Positions 46,780 to 54,800 of a DNA stretch of 64,000 bases are shown here, one piece after another. The notes below the pieces were generated by a model. That model had not been told where the DNA came from. It did not search any database and worked only from the letters and a program-made list of their open reading frames with translations. Position 1 is the stretch's first letter. Each line of letters opens with the position of its first letter. The position numbers and the translations under genes were made by a program. The DNA comes from an uncultured Clostridia bacterium (lineage in GTDB: Bacteria > Bacillota_A > Clostridia > TANB77 > CAG-508), in contig CANQLO010000004.1 in NCBI GenBank assembly GCA_947624715.1, positions 1-64,000 on the forward strand, written 5' to 3'.

Positions 46780-49080
46780 TTATTTTGCTAAATTCCATGA
46801 ACCATTATCTTCTTGTGTCCATTTTATTTTATTTCCTAGACGAACTACTGGAGCAACACGATTGTTATAGTTGCCACCGAAACTATCGCTAGAGCGATAC
46901 ATATTGTCACCAAAAATTATTTTATTTTGTACACGAAAAAGCCCAAATGTTGCATAATTATCGAGACATGAAGTATAGCGAGAAGCAAGCCAATAATAAC
47001 TTTCTATTTCAAAAAATAAATTATAGAAATCTTCATCATAAAAATATTCATTTGATAAACCAAAGTAATAACATGTTTGTTTTACAGTTATGCTATTTGC
47101 CTTTAATTTTGAACTTGTATCATTTTCTAGTAACGGTATTGTTATTCCATTTTCCGTTAAGTCTGTTCCATTATGACTCTTTCCTATCCCATTTGTTTTC
47201 ACAGGTTCATCATCTATTCCTAATACATTTTCATATTTTGCTAAATTTGGATACCATGCATTAGCTCCTGAATAGTTTTTTGTTGCTCCATATTTTGTAC
47301 TACTACCACTCTCAACATAATCATTCCTTGCCGTTTTTCCTGCCTCATTCATTTTATTTTCTATATCATCCAAATTTATGCTTCTTGCAGTTGTTCCAAG
47401 TGCATTATTACTATATAATTGATTACATATTTCATTTAAATAATATACACTATTATTATATCCTGTTGCTCCCATGAAATTTACTATCATCATTGAAGCT
47501 GTTGGTACACCCATTATATCTACACTTCCATTACCATTTTTATTTAATACTTTCCATGTATAAGTTTCTCTTTTTATATTTTGATCTGTTGTATATCCAC
47601 TCATTGCGGTTGTTAAAGAAAAACTACTTGTATCTGTGTCAGGAGTATAGTTTACTACATCTCCTACATTTATTTCATCTAATGGAACATTTGAAGCATT
47701 TGCACTTAAAAATAATACTATTCTAAATCCAATATTATCTGATTTAATATCACCAGTTGGAATTCGTGAAGCAACTGGATTTCCACTTGATGTATTTTCT
47801 GCTGAACCACCTCTTACAGTAAATTGTGATGAATCATCAGAATATAATTCTGTTGTCCATTCATTAACATTTCCGCCTAAATCAAATATATTATTTACTG
47901 CTGTTGTGTTACCAGTTAATTGTAGTGAACCACTATAATTTCCTAAACTACTATCTGTTAGATAGCTGGCATTCCCAGTTTGCTCTAAAAATTTAAGTGC
48001 TGTGTCCCATGCTTGACTTGTGCATAGTCTACTTGATACATTCTCGTTATTTAAGAAATTTTCTGCTAAGTTTTTTGCATCATTTCTTTTTATATAGTTA
48101 TATACATTTACACCTTTTTTTACTACTGGAGCAACATTATCTGAAGATTCTGTTCTTGCTTCATTAGATCCTGCTTCATATCTAGCTATATAAAATCCTT
48201 TATTTTCTAGCACACTTAATTCTTCTGAATTTTTATCTGTTTCATAAAAGAAATATTTATCATCTTTATTATTATATATCTTGGTACATTTATATACATC
48301 ATCTAAACCACCATCTATCTGATTTCCATACATGTATCTATCATATTTTATATCTAGTAAATTGCCGTTTTCGTTTTTTAAGCTATTTACAGGGATCCAC
48401 ACAAATTCGTTTCCTTTTTCATCAATAATAACTAATCCTTTTGAAACAATTTGTTCATCTTCATTTTCTGATACTTTAAATCCTACTGGTATTTTAGCTT
48501 TATCTCCATTTATGTCTGTATAAACTTTATTAAAGTCTTTAATTATCTCTCCTGGCTTAATTCCAACTTCAACATTTGACAAGTCTTCTGGTAATCTATA
48601 AAATACCTTGCTTTTATATTCTATACCTTCTACATAATAAATTGTTCTACTAGCTTGGTTGATTATATATACATCGTTTGTTCCAAAATATATATTTCCT
48701 ACTCCTATTTGACTATTTCCAATTCCATAATTTAAGCTTCTCATATCTATTGGTAATCTTTTGTTTACTTCATCAATATTTATTGCATAATACACATCAT
48801 TATCATTTTCATTTTTTACTGGTTTTCCATTTTGCTCTAACTCCAAAAAATCTAGTGTTCCTTTATATTCAGGACCTATTAAAGAAATATCATCATCATG
48901 AAATGCAACACTTATATTTTCTCTTAAATTATCAATATCATCTTTAAATTTAGAATATGCTGCTAAGTCTGTTACATTAGTTACATTAACTACTATTGGA
49001 AATGATATTAAAATTAAAACAGCTACTGTAACTGCTAATGCTATTAAGGTTATTCCTTTTTCTTTTTTTAAATTTTGCAT
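46780..49080 (-). CDS. Pilin-like surface protein with formylglycine-enzyme (C-lectin) fold domain
   Basis: The 766-residue product starts MQNLKKEKG-ITLIALAVTVAVL, a short basic leader with a Gly before a hydrophobic helix, as in type IV prepilins (though Glu5 is replaced). Residues about 220-450 have the FGE-sulfatase pattern: EFVWIPV, KGFYIARYEAG, WDTALKFL, NIFDLGGNVNEWTTE, FTVRGGSAEN, IGFRIVLF. A second C-terminal region ends in YYWLASRYTS...VAPVVRLGNKI (DUF6273-like). The ATG at 49080 has AAAGGA 9 bases upstream and gives a prepilin-length leader; one at 49104 lacks a ribosome site. The last about 60 codons use CGC/CGT and Asn/Tyr codons unlike the rest, possibly a DGR variable region. 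Function unknown. Confidence 0.68.
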   Translation of the reverse strand: MQNLKKEKGITLIALAVTVAVLILISFPIVVNVTNVTDLAAYSKFKDDIDNLRENISVAFHDDDISLIGPEYKGTLDFLELEQNGKPVKNENDNDVYYAINIDEVNKRLPIDMRSLNYGIGNSQIGVGNIYFGTNDVYIINQASRTIYYVEGIEYKSKVFYRLPEDLSNVEVGIKPGEIIKDFNKVYTDINGDKAKIPVGFKVSENEDEQIVSKGLVIIDEKGNEFVWIPVNSLKNENGNLLDIKYDRYMYGNQIDGGLDDVYKCTKIYNNKDDKYFFYETDKNSEELSVLENKGFYIARYEAGSNEARTESSDNVAPVVKKGVNVYNYIKRNDAKNLAENFLNNENVSSRLCTSQAWDTALKFLEQTGNASYLTDSSLGNYSGSLQLTGNTTAVNNIFDLGGNVNEWTTELYSDDSSQFTVRGGSAENTSSGNPVASRIPTGDIKSDNIGFRIVLFLSANASNVPLDEINVGDVVNYTPDTDTSSFSLTTAMSGYTTDQNIKRETYTWKVLNKNGNGSVDIMGVPTASMMIVNFMGATGYNNSVYYLNEICNQLYSNNALGTTARSINLDDIENKMNEAGKTARNDYVESGSSTKYGATKNYSGANAWYPNLAKYENVLGIDDEPVKTNGIGKSHNGTDLTENGITIPLLENDTSSKLKANSITVKQTCYYFGLSNEYFYDEDFYNLFFEIESYYWLASRYTSCLDNYATFGLFRVQNKIIFGDNMYRSSDSFGGNYNNRVAPVVRLGNKIKWTQEDNGSWNLAK
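46830..46990 (-). other. Possible DGR-type variable region at the 3' end of the gene
   Basis: The segment covering SRYTSCLDNYATFGLF to NRVAPVVRL is rich in AAC/AAT/TAT codons and uses CGC/CGT for Arg, whereas the rest of the window prefers AGA. No template copy was seen in the window. Confidence 0.3.
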
Positions 49081-49169
49081 AAATTTTTTTCCTTTTCTTT
49101 TCATTTGATTATTTTTTATAGCTTTATTTTATTATATTGTTATTATTTTTTCAATAGAATAAATAAAAA

Positions 49170-49205
49170 TACACCAAAATATTAAAAATTAATATTTGGT
49201 GCATT
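49170..49205 (-). terminator. Terminator after the Lys/Asp-rich small protein gene
   Basis: CACCAAA...TTTGGTG inverted repeat with AATATT arms and a T-rich tail, 7 bases after the stop codon. Confidence 0.75.
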
Positions 49206-49211
49206 TTATTT

Positions 49212-49535
49212 TTATTCTACTCTATCTTTGTCCTTATCTTTATCTTTTTCCTTACCTTTAGCATCTTTGTCAATATCTTTTTGTTTTTCTTTAGGTTGTT
49301 TCGTTATTCCATTTTTATCTCTATTGAAATAAGATTTTAACATTCCTTCTTTTTCTTTTCCATCTTTTTCTAAATTGGATTTATAATTTACAACTCCTCC
49401 AAGTGCATTTAATTCCGCAATAGTATCAGCTGGATAGACTACTTCTACATCTTGTTGTACATCTTCTTGTCCAAGTCTTTTCCATGTATTTACTATCCCA
49501 TCTATTAACTTATTTCCTAATTCTTTAATTTTCAT
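49212..49535 (-). CDS. Hypothetical Lys/Asp-rich protein
   Basis: The 107-residue protein has an N-terminal part with IKELGNKLIDGIVNTWKRLGQE and a VVYPADTIAELNALGGVVNY segment, then a strongly charged Lys/Asp/Glu tail of repeating KDKDK type. There is no signal peptide or membrane segment. No family is recognised. It lies between the SpoIVFB-like gene and the pilin-like gene and is followed by a terminator. The start at 49535 has a weak ribosome site (GGAGAAAAT). Confidence 0.6.
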   Translation of the reverse strand: MKIKELGNKLIDGIVNTWKRLGQEDVQQDVEVVYPADTIAELNALGGVVNYKSNLEKDGKEKEGMLKSYFNRDKNGITKQPKEKQKDIDKDAKGKEKDKDKDKDRVE

Positions 49536-49691
49536 AATTTTTAATTATTTTCTCCTTTTTCATATAAAAAGCCGATTATATATCAATTGTATCACATTTT
49601 TTTTAATTATGCAAGTTTTTTTTCATAATATTTAACTCACATTTTTTCCCAGAATATTTAACTCCATATTTATTACTATTTTTCAGCAAAT

Positions 49692-50360
49692 TTAATTTTT
49701 CTTAAATTTATCAATACTTTCATAGATTTTTTCTTTAAATCTTATCTCTTTTTTATTTTTAAAAACAATTATCCACAAATATACTAATATTACAAAAATT
49801 GCTATATTTTTATAATATAAAATTAAGATGCTGGATAATATAGAAATTAAATACAATGTTATTTCAGATATATTTTGAGCATATATGTAACTTTTTCTTA
49901 ATCCACAAAAAATATGTATCAGTTCTCTTAATATTCTTCCTCCATCTAATGGATATATTGGCAGTAAGTTAAAAATCGCTAAAAGTATATTAGCATACAT
50001 TATATTTTGGTAAGTGTCTAAATTTACAATACTATTTTTATTTATAAAAAATGTAATTATTAAACATATAACATTTGTAAATGGTCCTGCTAATGCTAGT
50101 ACAATTTTTTTTATTGATAACATATTGCCTTTTACAATTCTTTTGTTATAATCTCCTGTTTTTGTTTTAAATCTTATTTTTAGTCCATATGGAAGAATTG
50201 ACATGTTTTCTGGTTTAAATCCTAAAATTAACCCACATACTAAGTGTCCTAACTCATGAATAAGTGCAAAAAGCATCAATATTCCATATATTTTTATTCT
50301 TTTAGTTACTAAAAAGATTAAAAAAAATAAAAAAATTTTTAAATCTACTTTTATCTGCAT
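49692..50360 (-). CDS. SpoIVFB-like intramembrane metalloprotease
   Basis: The 222-residue M50 protease has HELGH in its second hydrophobic segment (IHELGHLVCG) and NLLPIYPLDGGRIL later, the zinc and catalytic motifs. The small size, lack of PDZ and CBS domains, and the neighbouring gene for a LytM-domain protein match SpoIVFB, which processes pro-SigK in the mother cell. GGAG precedes the ATG. It supports the view that the organism sporulates. Confidence 0.82.
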   Translation of the reverse strand: MQIKVDLKIFLFFLIFLVTKRIKIYGILMLFALIHELGHLVCGLILGFKPENMSILPYGLKIRFKTKTGDYNKRIVKGNMLSIKKIVLALAGPFTNVICLIITFFINKNSIVNLDTYQNIMYANILLAIFNLLPIYPLDGGRILRELIHIFCGLRKSYIYAQNISEITLYLISILSSILILYYKNIAIFVILVYLWIIVFKNKKEIRFKEKIYESIDKFKKN

Positions 50361-50403
50361 GTACTTTTTAATTCTCCTTTTTCTTAATAATTAAAAACAA
50401 ACT

Positions 50404-51372
50404 TTACAACTCAATAATCTTTTGTGGATCAATAGTTTTATTATTTCTTCTAATTTCAAAATGTAAATGTGGTCCTGTAGTTCTTCCTGTTGAGCCAACT
50501 TCTGCTATCTTTTGTCCTTGTTCAACATAATCTCCTTGTTTCACAAATATATTACTACAATGTGCGTAAAGTGTTGTTATTTCCCCATTTGTTATTGTTA
50601 AATGATTACCATAATCACCGTAATTTGAAACTAGTTCAACTGTTCCAGACATAGAAGCAATAATCTCTGTTCCAGTATTAGCTCCAATATCAACTCCTGC
50701 ATGATTTGCTGATATTATTTCAGTTGCTTCTCTTTCTCCATATCCGGAAGTTATGTATCCATTTACAGGTTTGATAAAACTAGCATTTGATTTGATATAT
50801 AGCACGTCTTGATCTGTTTCACTTATATCTGCAACCTCATCTCCTCCTCCTATCCCTGGAGTTTCATTTTGTTGATTATTATTTTCTACATTATTATTGT
50901 TTTCCTCATTATCATTGCTTTCTACATTATTATTGTTTTCCAGATTATCTTCTTCTACATTATTATTATTTTCTTCTACTGTGCTATTACTTTCATTAAT
51001 TGTATTATTCTCTATATTATTGCCTTCTGCATCTGTTTTATCTTCTACAGTATTTTCTTGATTTTGATTATTTAGAGTGTTTGTTACATTTTTAAAAAAA
51101 CTGTCTATTTGATTATATATTTGTCCAAAGTCTGTATCTTCAGAAAAAATTGGTCTTATTTTTTCTATTGCATAACTATTATTTTGATTTATAAAGTAGA
51201 AAATACCAAATATACATATACTACATATAACTTGTATAAAAATTTTGCTTAAATAAGACAACCTTTTTTTTGGCATAGAATTTATATTACTTACTGGTAT
51301 TCTATTATATCTTCTTGCTGATATTTCTTCTGCTCTTTTAATTTTTTCCTCTTCACTTAAATTTTTATCCAT
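50404..51372 (-). CDS. Membrane-anchored M23 (LytM) peptidase, SpoIVFA/SpoIIQ-like
   Basis: The 322-residue protein has a cytosolic N-terminus, one membrane segment (IFIQVICSICIFGIFYFI), an Asn/Glu-rich low-complexity stretch (about 110-190) and a C-terminal LytM domain. The zinc ligands appear intact: HAGVD (H-x3-D) and HLHF near the C-terminus, with AHCS in between. The next gene downstream is SpoIVFB-like, the spoIVFA-spoIVFB order of Bacillus. The Bacillus SpoIVFA LytM domain lacks catalytic residues; here they are present, so SpoIIQ-like cleavage activity is possible. GGAG lies upstream of the ATG. Confidence 0.8.
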   Translation of the reverse strand: MDKNLSEEEKIKRAEEISARRYNRIPVSNINSMPKKRLSYLSKIFIQVICSICIFGIFYFINQNNSYAIEKIRPIFSEDTDFGQIYNQIDSFFKNVTNTLNNQNQENTVEDKTDAEGNNIENNTINESNSTVEENNNNVEEDNLENNNNVESNDNEENNNNVENNNQQNETPGIGGGDEVADISETDQDVLYIKSNASFIKPVNGYITSGYGEREATEIISANHAGVDIGANTGTEIIASMSGTVELVSNYGDYGNHLTITNGEITTLYAHCSNIFVKQGDYVEQGQKIAEVGSTGRTTGPHLHFEIRRNNKTIDPQKIIEL

Positions 51373-51439
51373 GAAAAAACTCCTCTTATAATTCTTTTAT
51401 AATATATGAATTACAAGTGGAGTTTATGATTACTATAAT

Positions 51440-51634
51440 TTATACAATTAGCATTACCATACCAATCGACATTACTGCTATAATTACTTTTAGTATAATA
51501 TTTACTCTTTTTGCTTTTCTAAAATTCTTTTTTAAATCTGATATTTGTTTCTTCTCTTCTTTGTCTTTTTTATTAAATTCCTCTAAAATATTTTCTGCTT
51601 CTCGAATCACATACTTTTTATTAAAATCACCCAT
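51440..51634 (-). CDS. Small single-pass membrane protein
   Basis: The 64-residue protein has a charged helical N-terminal part (VIREAENILEEFNKKDKEEKKQISDLKK) and a C-terminal hydrophobic segment (VNIILKVIIAVMSIGMVMLIV), tail-anchored in type. AAAAAGGAG is found 8 bases before the ATG, which supports translation. It lies between the M23 peptidase and the ftsZ region on the same strand. No family recognised. Confidence 0.65.
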   Translation of the reverse strand: MGDFNKKYVIREAENILEEFNKKDKEEKKQISDLKKNFRKAKRVNIILKVIIAVMSIGMVMLIV

Positions 51635-51700
51635 AAGTGTACTCCTTTTTCCAAAATTTTCTTTTTAGGATTATTTCCACTTATGGGTGATTTATACATT

Positions 51701-51862
51701 TTATTTATCTAATTTAGTAATAACTTTTTTTCCATCAATTCCTATAATTTTTACATGTTCTTCTTTTAATTCTTCTGGAACATTTTCGCTCATTCCATTA
51801 TAAATTAGATTATCTCCATCAAATATATCTATTTCTAATAAGTTAAATTCACTTATCTTCAT
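51701..51862 (-). CDS. Small acidic protein after ftsZ
   Basis: A 53-residue frame, too short for usual ORF cut-offs, starts 4 bp after the ftsZ stop (GGAG at the ftsZ 3' end) and reads MKISEFNLLEIDIFDGDNLI... to ...GIDGKKVITKLDK. Its composition is ordinary for the genome, with a GIDGKKV turn. It is plausibly translated together with ftsZ; no family is recognised. Confidence 0.5.
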   Translation of the reverse strand: MKISEFNLLEIDIFDGDNLIYNGMSENVPEELKEEHVKIIGIDGKKVITKLDK

Positions 51863-51865
51863 TCT

Positions 51866-52858
51866 TTAGTTTTCTCCTTTTTTTTCTATTCCTGTTGCTA
51901 CAACAGTAACTTCTACTCTATCTCCATAGCTTTCATCTATAACAGTTCCAAATATAATGTTTGCATCTGGATTAACCCTTTCAGCAATCATTTCTGCACT
52001 TTTATTAACATCATCTAACCCTACTTCTTCATTACCTTTTACATTAAATATAACTGCTTTGGCTCCATCAATTGTATTTTGTGTTAAAGGATTGTTTAAA
52101 GCATTGTTTGTAGCTTCAATTACTTTATCTTCTCCTTCTGCTTCTCCAATTCCCATATATGCCATTCCTTCACAGCTTAAAGTTGTTCTTACATCTGCAA
52201 AATCTATATTAATTGTTCCTACTGAATTAATTAATTCTGTTATTGATTGTATTCCTTGTCTTAGTACATCATCAGTCATTTTAAATGCATTCATAAAAGA
52301 TATATCTTGAGATGTGCTTGTTATTAATTGGTCATTAGATATTACAATAAGAGAATTTACATTAGGCTTTAATCTTTGTATTCCTATATTTGCTCTAGCT
52401 TTTCTTAGCTTTCCTTCAAATAAAAATGGAGTTGTTACTATACCTATTGTTAGAATTCCTTTTTTTCTAGCTTCTTCTGCAATAACTGGAATTGCTCCAG
52501 TTCCAGTTCCTCCACCCATTCCTGCTGTCAAAAATAAAAGGTCTGTATCTTCAAGAAGTTTATCTATTTCTTCTATACTTTCTCTTGCTGCTCTTTCACC
52601 TATCTCTGGATTTGAACCTGCTCCTAAGCCTCCTGTTATGTTGTTTCCTATTTGTAAAGTCTTACATTTACTTGTATCTGCTCTATCTAATATTCCTTTT
52701 TCTGTATTTATCAGTATATATTCAGCTTCACCGACATCTGATTTCATCATTTGATTTACGGCATTGTTTCCTCCACCGCCAATTCCTATTACTTTAATTT
52801 TTACTAAGTCTTTTGTTTTGTTTGGCTGAATTTGGTCTATCACAATCTTTTCCTCCAC
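51866..52858 (-). CDS. ftsZ: Cell-division protein FtsZ without a C-terminal tail
   Basis: The 330-residue tubulin homologue has the nucleotide loops GIGGGGNNAVNQM, AGMGGGTGTGAIP (tubulin signature) and NIDFADVRTTL (T7 synergy loop with catalytic Asp). It ends right after the globular C-terminal domain (VTVVATGIEKKGEN). Typical Clostridial FtsZ is 360-390 residues and ends with a linker and a conserved peptide that binds FtsA, SepF and other partners; both are missing. No CGG or other frameshift signal is present at the end. It may be a second FtsZ (FtsZ2-like), or the only one with altered partners. Confidence 0.92.
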   Translation of the reverse strand: MEEKIVIDQIQPNKTKDLVKIKVIGIGGGGNNAVNQMMKSDVGEAEYILINTEKGILDRADTSKCKTLQIGNNITGGLGAGSNPEIGERAARESIEEIDKLLEDTDLLFLTAGMGGGTGTGAIPVIAEEARKKGILTIGIVTTPFLFEGKLRKARANIGIQRLKPNVNSLIVISNDQLITSTSQDISFMNAFKMTDDVLRQGIQSITELINSVGTINIDFADVRTTLSCEGMAYMGIGEAEGEDKVIEATNNALNNPLTQNTIDGAKAVIFNVKGNEEVGLDDVNKSAEMIAERVNPDANIIFGTVIDESYGDRVEVTVVATGIEKKGEN

Positions 52859-53017
52859 TTTAATTTTTTCACGTACAAGTATTTATATTATACTACATTT
52901 TGAAATTTTTTCAATACTTTTTATTAATTTTATGTAAATTTTACATAAAGTTAAATATCATTTTAAGTAGTTAAACGAACATTATTAACAGGATCTTGTT
53001 TTTATCACAAAATAAAT

Positions 53018-53056
53018 AAAAAATATGTACTAGATAAACTAATACATATCTTTATT
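53018..53056 (-). terminator. Terminator after spo0A
   Basis: AAAGATATGTA...TACATATTTTTT on the minus strand forms a stem with T-run starting 3 bases after the restored stop codon. The closeness of this terminator to the +1-frame stop supports the +1 ending as the real end of the gene. Confidence 0.82.
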
Positions 53057-53058
53057 AT

Positions 53059-53881
53059 TTATGCACTCTTTAATTCTAATCTAATTTTATCACCAATCAT
53101 TGCGATAAACTCACTATTTGTAGGCTTTCCCTTATCTGCAGAAATTGTATAACCAAATATACCTTCTACAGTCTTAGGGTCACCTCTACCGCCATGCAAC
53201 CTCTATTGCGTGTCGAATTGCTCTTTCTACTCTTGATGGAGTTGTATTAAACTTTTCAGCTATTTCTGGATAAAGTTCTTTAGTAATTTGATTAATAATA
53301 TTTATATTATTAACAACCATAATTATAGCTTCTCTCAAAAATTGATAACCTTTTATATGTGCAGGTACTCCTACTTCGTGAATTACATTTGTTACCAATG
53401 CTTCTAAATTTTCTTTTTCATCTTTTTTACCCACTTGTATATACTGTGATTTTAGTTCTCTATTTTCTGTCATAGATTTTTTTAGTTCTTCTGGATCATA
53501 GTTTTTAATTTCTTTAATTCTGTCTATTAATACAGATATGTCAAAAGGTTTTACTACATAGTAGTCTGCACCTAATGCAATTGCTTTTTGTGTTATTTTG
53601 TCTTGTCCTACTGCTGATACCATTATGTAAATTGGTGTTTTTCCTAAAGATATTTTGCTTAACTTTTCAAGTACACCCAAGCCATCAAGATGTGGCATTA
53701 TTACGTCTAATAAAACAACATCTGGCTTGCTACTTATAATTTGGTCATAGGCTTCTTCTCCATCTGATGCAATTCCTACAACCTCTAGTTCCGAATCTGC
53801 GTTTAGATAATTCTTTAAAGTATTTCCAAACTCATAATTGTCATCTGCAATTAAAACTTTAATTTTTTCATTTACATTCAC
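53059..53881 (-). CDS. spo0A: Sporulation master regulator Spo0A interrupted by a CGG +1 frameshift
   Basis: The first frame (230 codons) encodes the receiver domain ([15 protein letters not shown] with the acidic pair, [11 protein letters not shown] with the phospho-Asp, VVKPFD with the conserved Lys) and most of the Spo0A DNA-binding domain ([41 protein letters not shown]). Then CGG (53191-53189) is followed at once by TAG. Skipping the C gives GGT AGA GGT GAC and the standard Spo0A ending: [23 protein letters not shown]...[22 protein letters not shown], stop at 53059. The total of 273 residues matches Spo0A (267 in Bacillus). Clostridial Spo0A has AWGRG at this point. Frame 0 would lose the recognition-helix C-terminal region needed for function. 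Confidence 0.9.
53189..53191 (-). other. CGG +1 frameshift site in spo0A, followed by TAG
   Basis: Minus-strand context is GCA TGG C GGT AGA GGT: A, W, extra C, then G, R, G. In frame 0 the CGG is followed directly by TAG. This is the only one of the five sites not preceded by a Pro codon. Confidence 0.88.
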
Positions 53882-53932
53882 TTTCGTTTCCCCCTAAATA
53901 AAAATTTTTTACTTGTAAAATTTTACCACTTC

Positions 53933-53961
53933 ATTATATACATTTTTATTTAGATTTGCAA
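53933..53961 (-). promoter_or_regulatory. SigA-type promoter of spo0A
   Basis: On the minus strand TTGCAA (53961-53956) and TATAAT (53938-53933) are separated by 17 bases. The start codon is about 50 bases downstream. Confidence 0.65.
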
Positions 53962-54052
53962 GTACTTTTTCTAATTTTTACCAAGTTTCTTGTAAATGCT
54001 TGATTTTACTGCAAAATATCGTACAATTTTTTTCGACTAAAAATCTTATTTT

Positions 54053-54658
54053 TTATATATTTTCATCTTCTATGTATATATTTTCATTAATTATAATGCA
54101 GTTTTGCTCTATTTTTATATTATTTAAAAATTTTTCTTTGTTTTCTTTTGTAGATTCTAATGTTAATTCAATATATTTGTCATATTTGGTATCAATTACA
54201 TTTATATTCAACTTTTTACACCAATATAGTATATCTTTTTGATTATCATATTTTATGTAAATTGTATATCTAATTCCTTTTATTTTATTTACTACATCTA
54301 CTTTTTCTATAGCATCTTGAGCAGCTTTAGAATATGCCCTAACCAATCCTCCGGTTCCAAGTAAAATACCTCCAAAATATCTGGTTACAACTATTAGTAC
54401 ATTTTGAAGTTCTTTTCTTTTTATTATGTCTAATATAGGTGCTCCTGCAGTTTTACTTGGTTCACCATCATCACTACATTTTTCAAAATTTTCTACAATA
54501 TATCCATAGCAATTATGTCTAGCATCTTTATATTTTTCTTTGATTTCTTCTATTTTTTTCTCTGCTTCTTCCTTACTATTAACTGGAAATACATTTGCTA
54601 TAAACTTTGATTTTTTTACTGTTATTTCAGCATAACTCTCATTTTTAATTGTTCTCAT
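54053..54658 (-). CDS. YigZ/IMPACT family protein
   Basis: The 201-residue protein has the UPF0029/IMPACT signature: FIANVFPVNSKEEAEKKIEEIKEKYKDARHNCYGYI, SDDGEPSKTAGAPILDII and NVLIVVTRYFGGILLGTGGLVRAYSKAA. These are YigZ-like proteins of unclear role, possibly linked to translation control. Length is standard. The gene is divergent from the small RNA at 54720. Confidence 0.9.
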   Translation of the reverse strand: MRTIKNESYAEITVKKSKFIANVFPVNSKEEAEKKIEEIKEKYKDARHNCYGYIVENFEKCSDDGEPSKTAGAPILDIIKRKELQNVLIVVTRYFGGILLGTGGLVRAYSKAAQDAIEKVDVVNKIKGIRYTIYIKYDNQKDILYWCKKLNINVIDTKYDKYIELTLESTKENKEKFLNNIKIEQNCIIINENIYIEDENI

Positions 54659-54684
54659 TTTTTACTCTTTTCTAATTCAATTCA

Positions 54685-54713
54685 TTGACAAAAATAATAA
54701 AACTGTGTATAAT
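54685..54713 (+). promoter_or_regulatory. Consensus SigA promoter of an orphan small RNA
   Basis: TTGACA (54685-54690) and TATAAT (54708-54713), both perfect consensus, are separated by exactly 17 bases. No plus-strand gene follows, only the hairpin cluster ending at 54800. Confidence 0.85.
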
Positions 54714-54719
54714 AATTAT

Positions 54720-54800
54720 AGGAAATGAAATCGCAGTAATGCGGTTACCAATAAAAAAAGGTAACGACACATCGCTATGCAGAGCAAATGTGTCGTTTTT
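54720..54800 (+). ncRNA. Candidate orphan small RNA with three stem-loops
   Basis: About 80 bases downstream of a perfect promoter fold as three consecutive hairpins: CGCA-GTAA-TGCG (54732-54743, a GNRA-type GUAA tetraloop), GTTACC/GGTAAC (54744-54765, A-rich loop) and ACGACACAT/ATGTGTCGT (54764-54796) followed by TTTTT, a rho-independent terminator. No start codon with a ribosome site or meaningful ORF lies inside. It does not match 4.5S, 6S, tmRNA or a riboswitch I know. The last hairpin can also terminate the convergent BaiN-like gene. I propose a trans-acting or antisense small RNA of unknown target. Confidence 0.65.
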
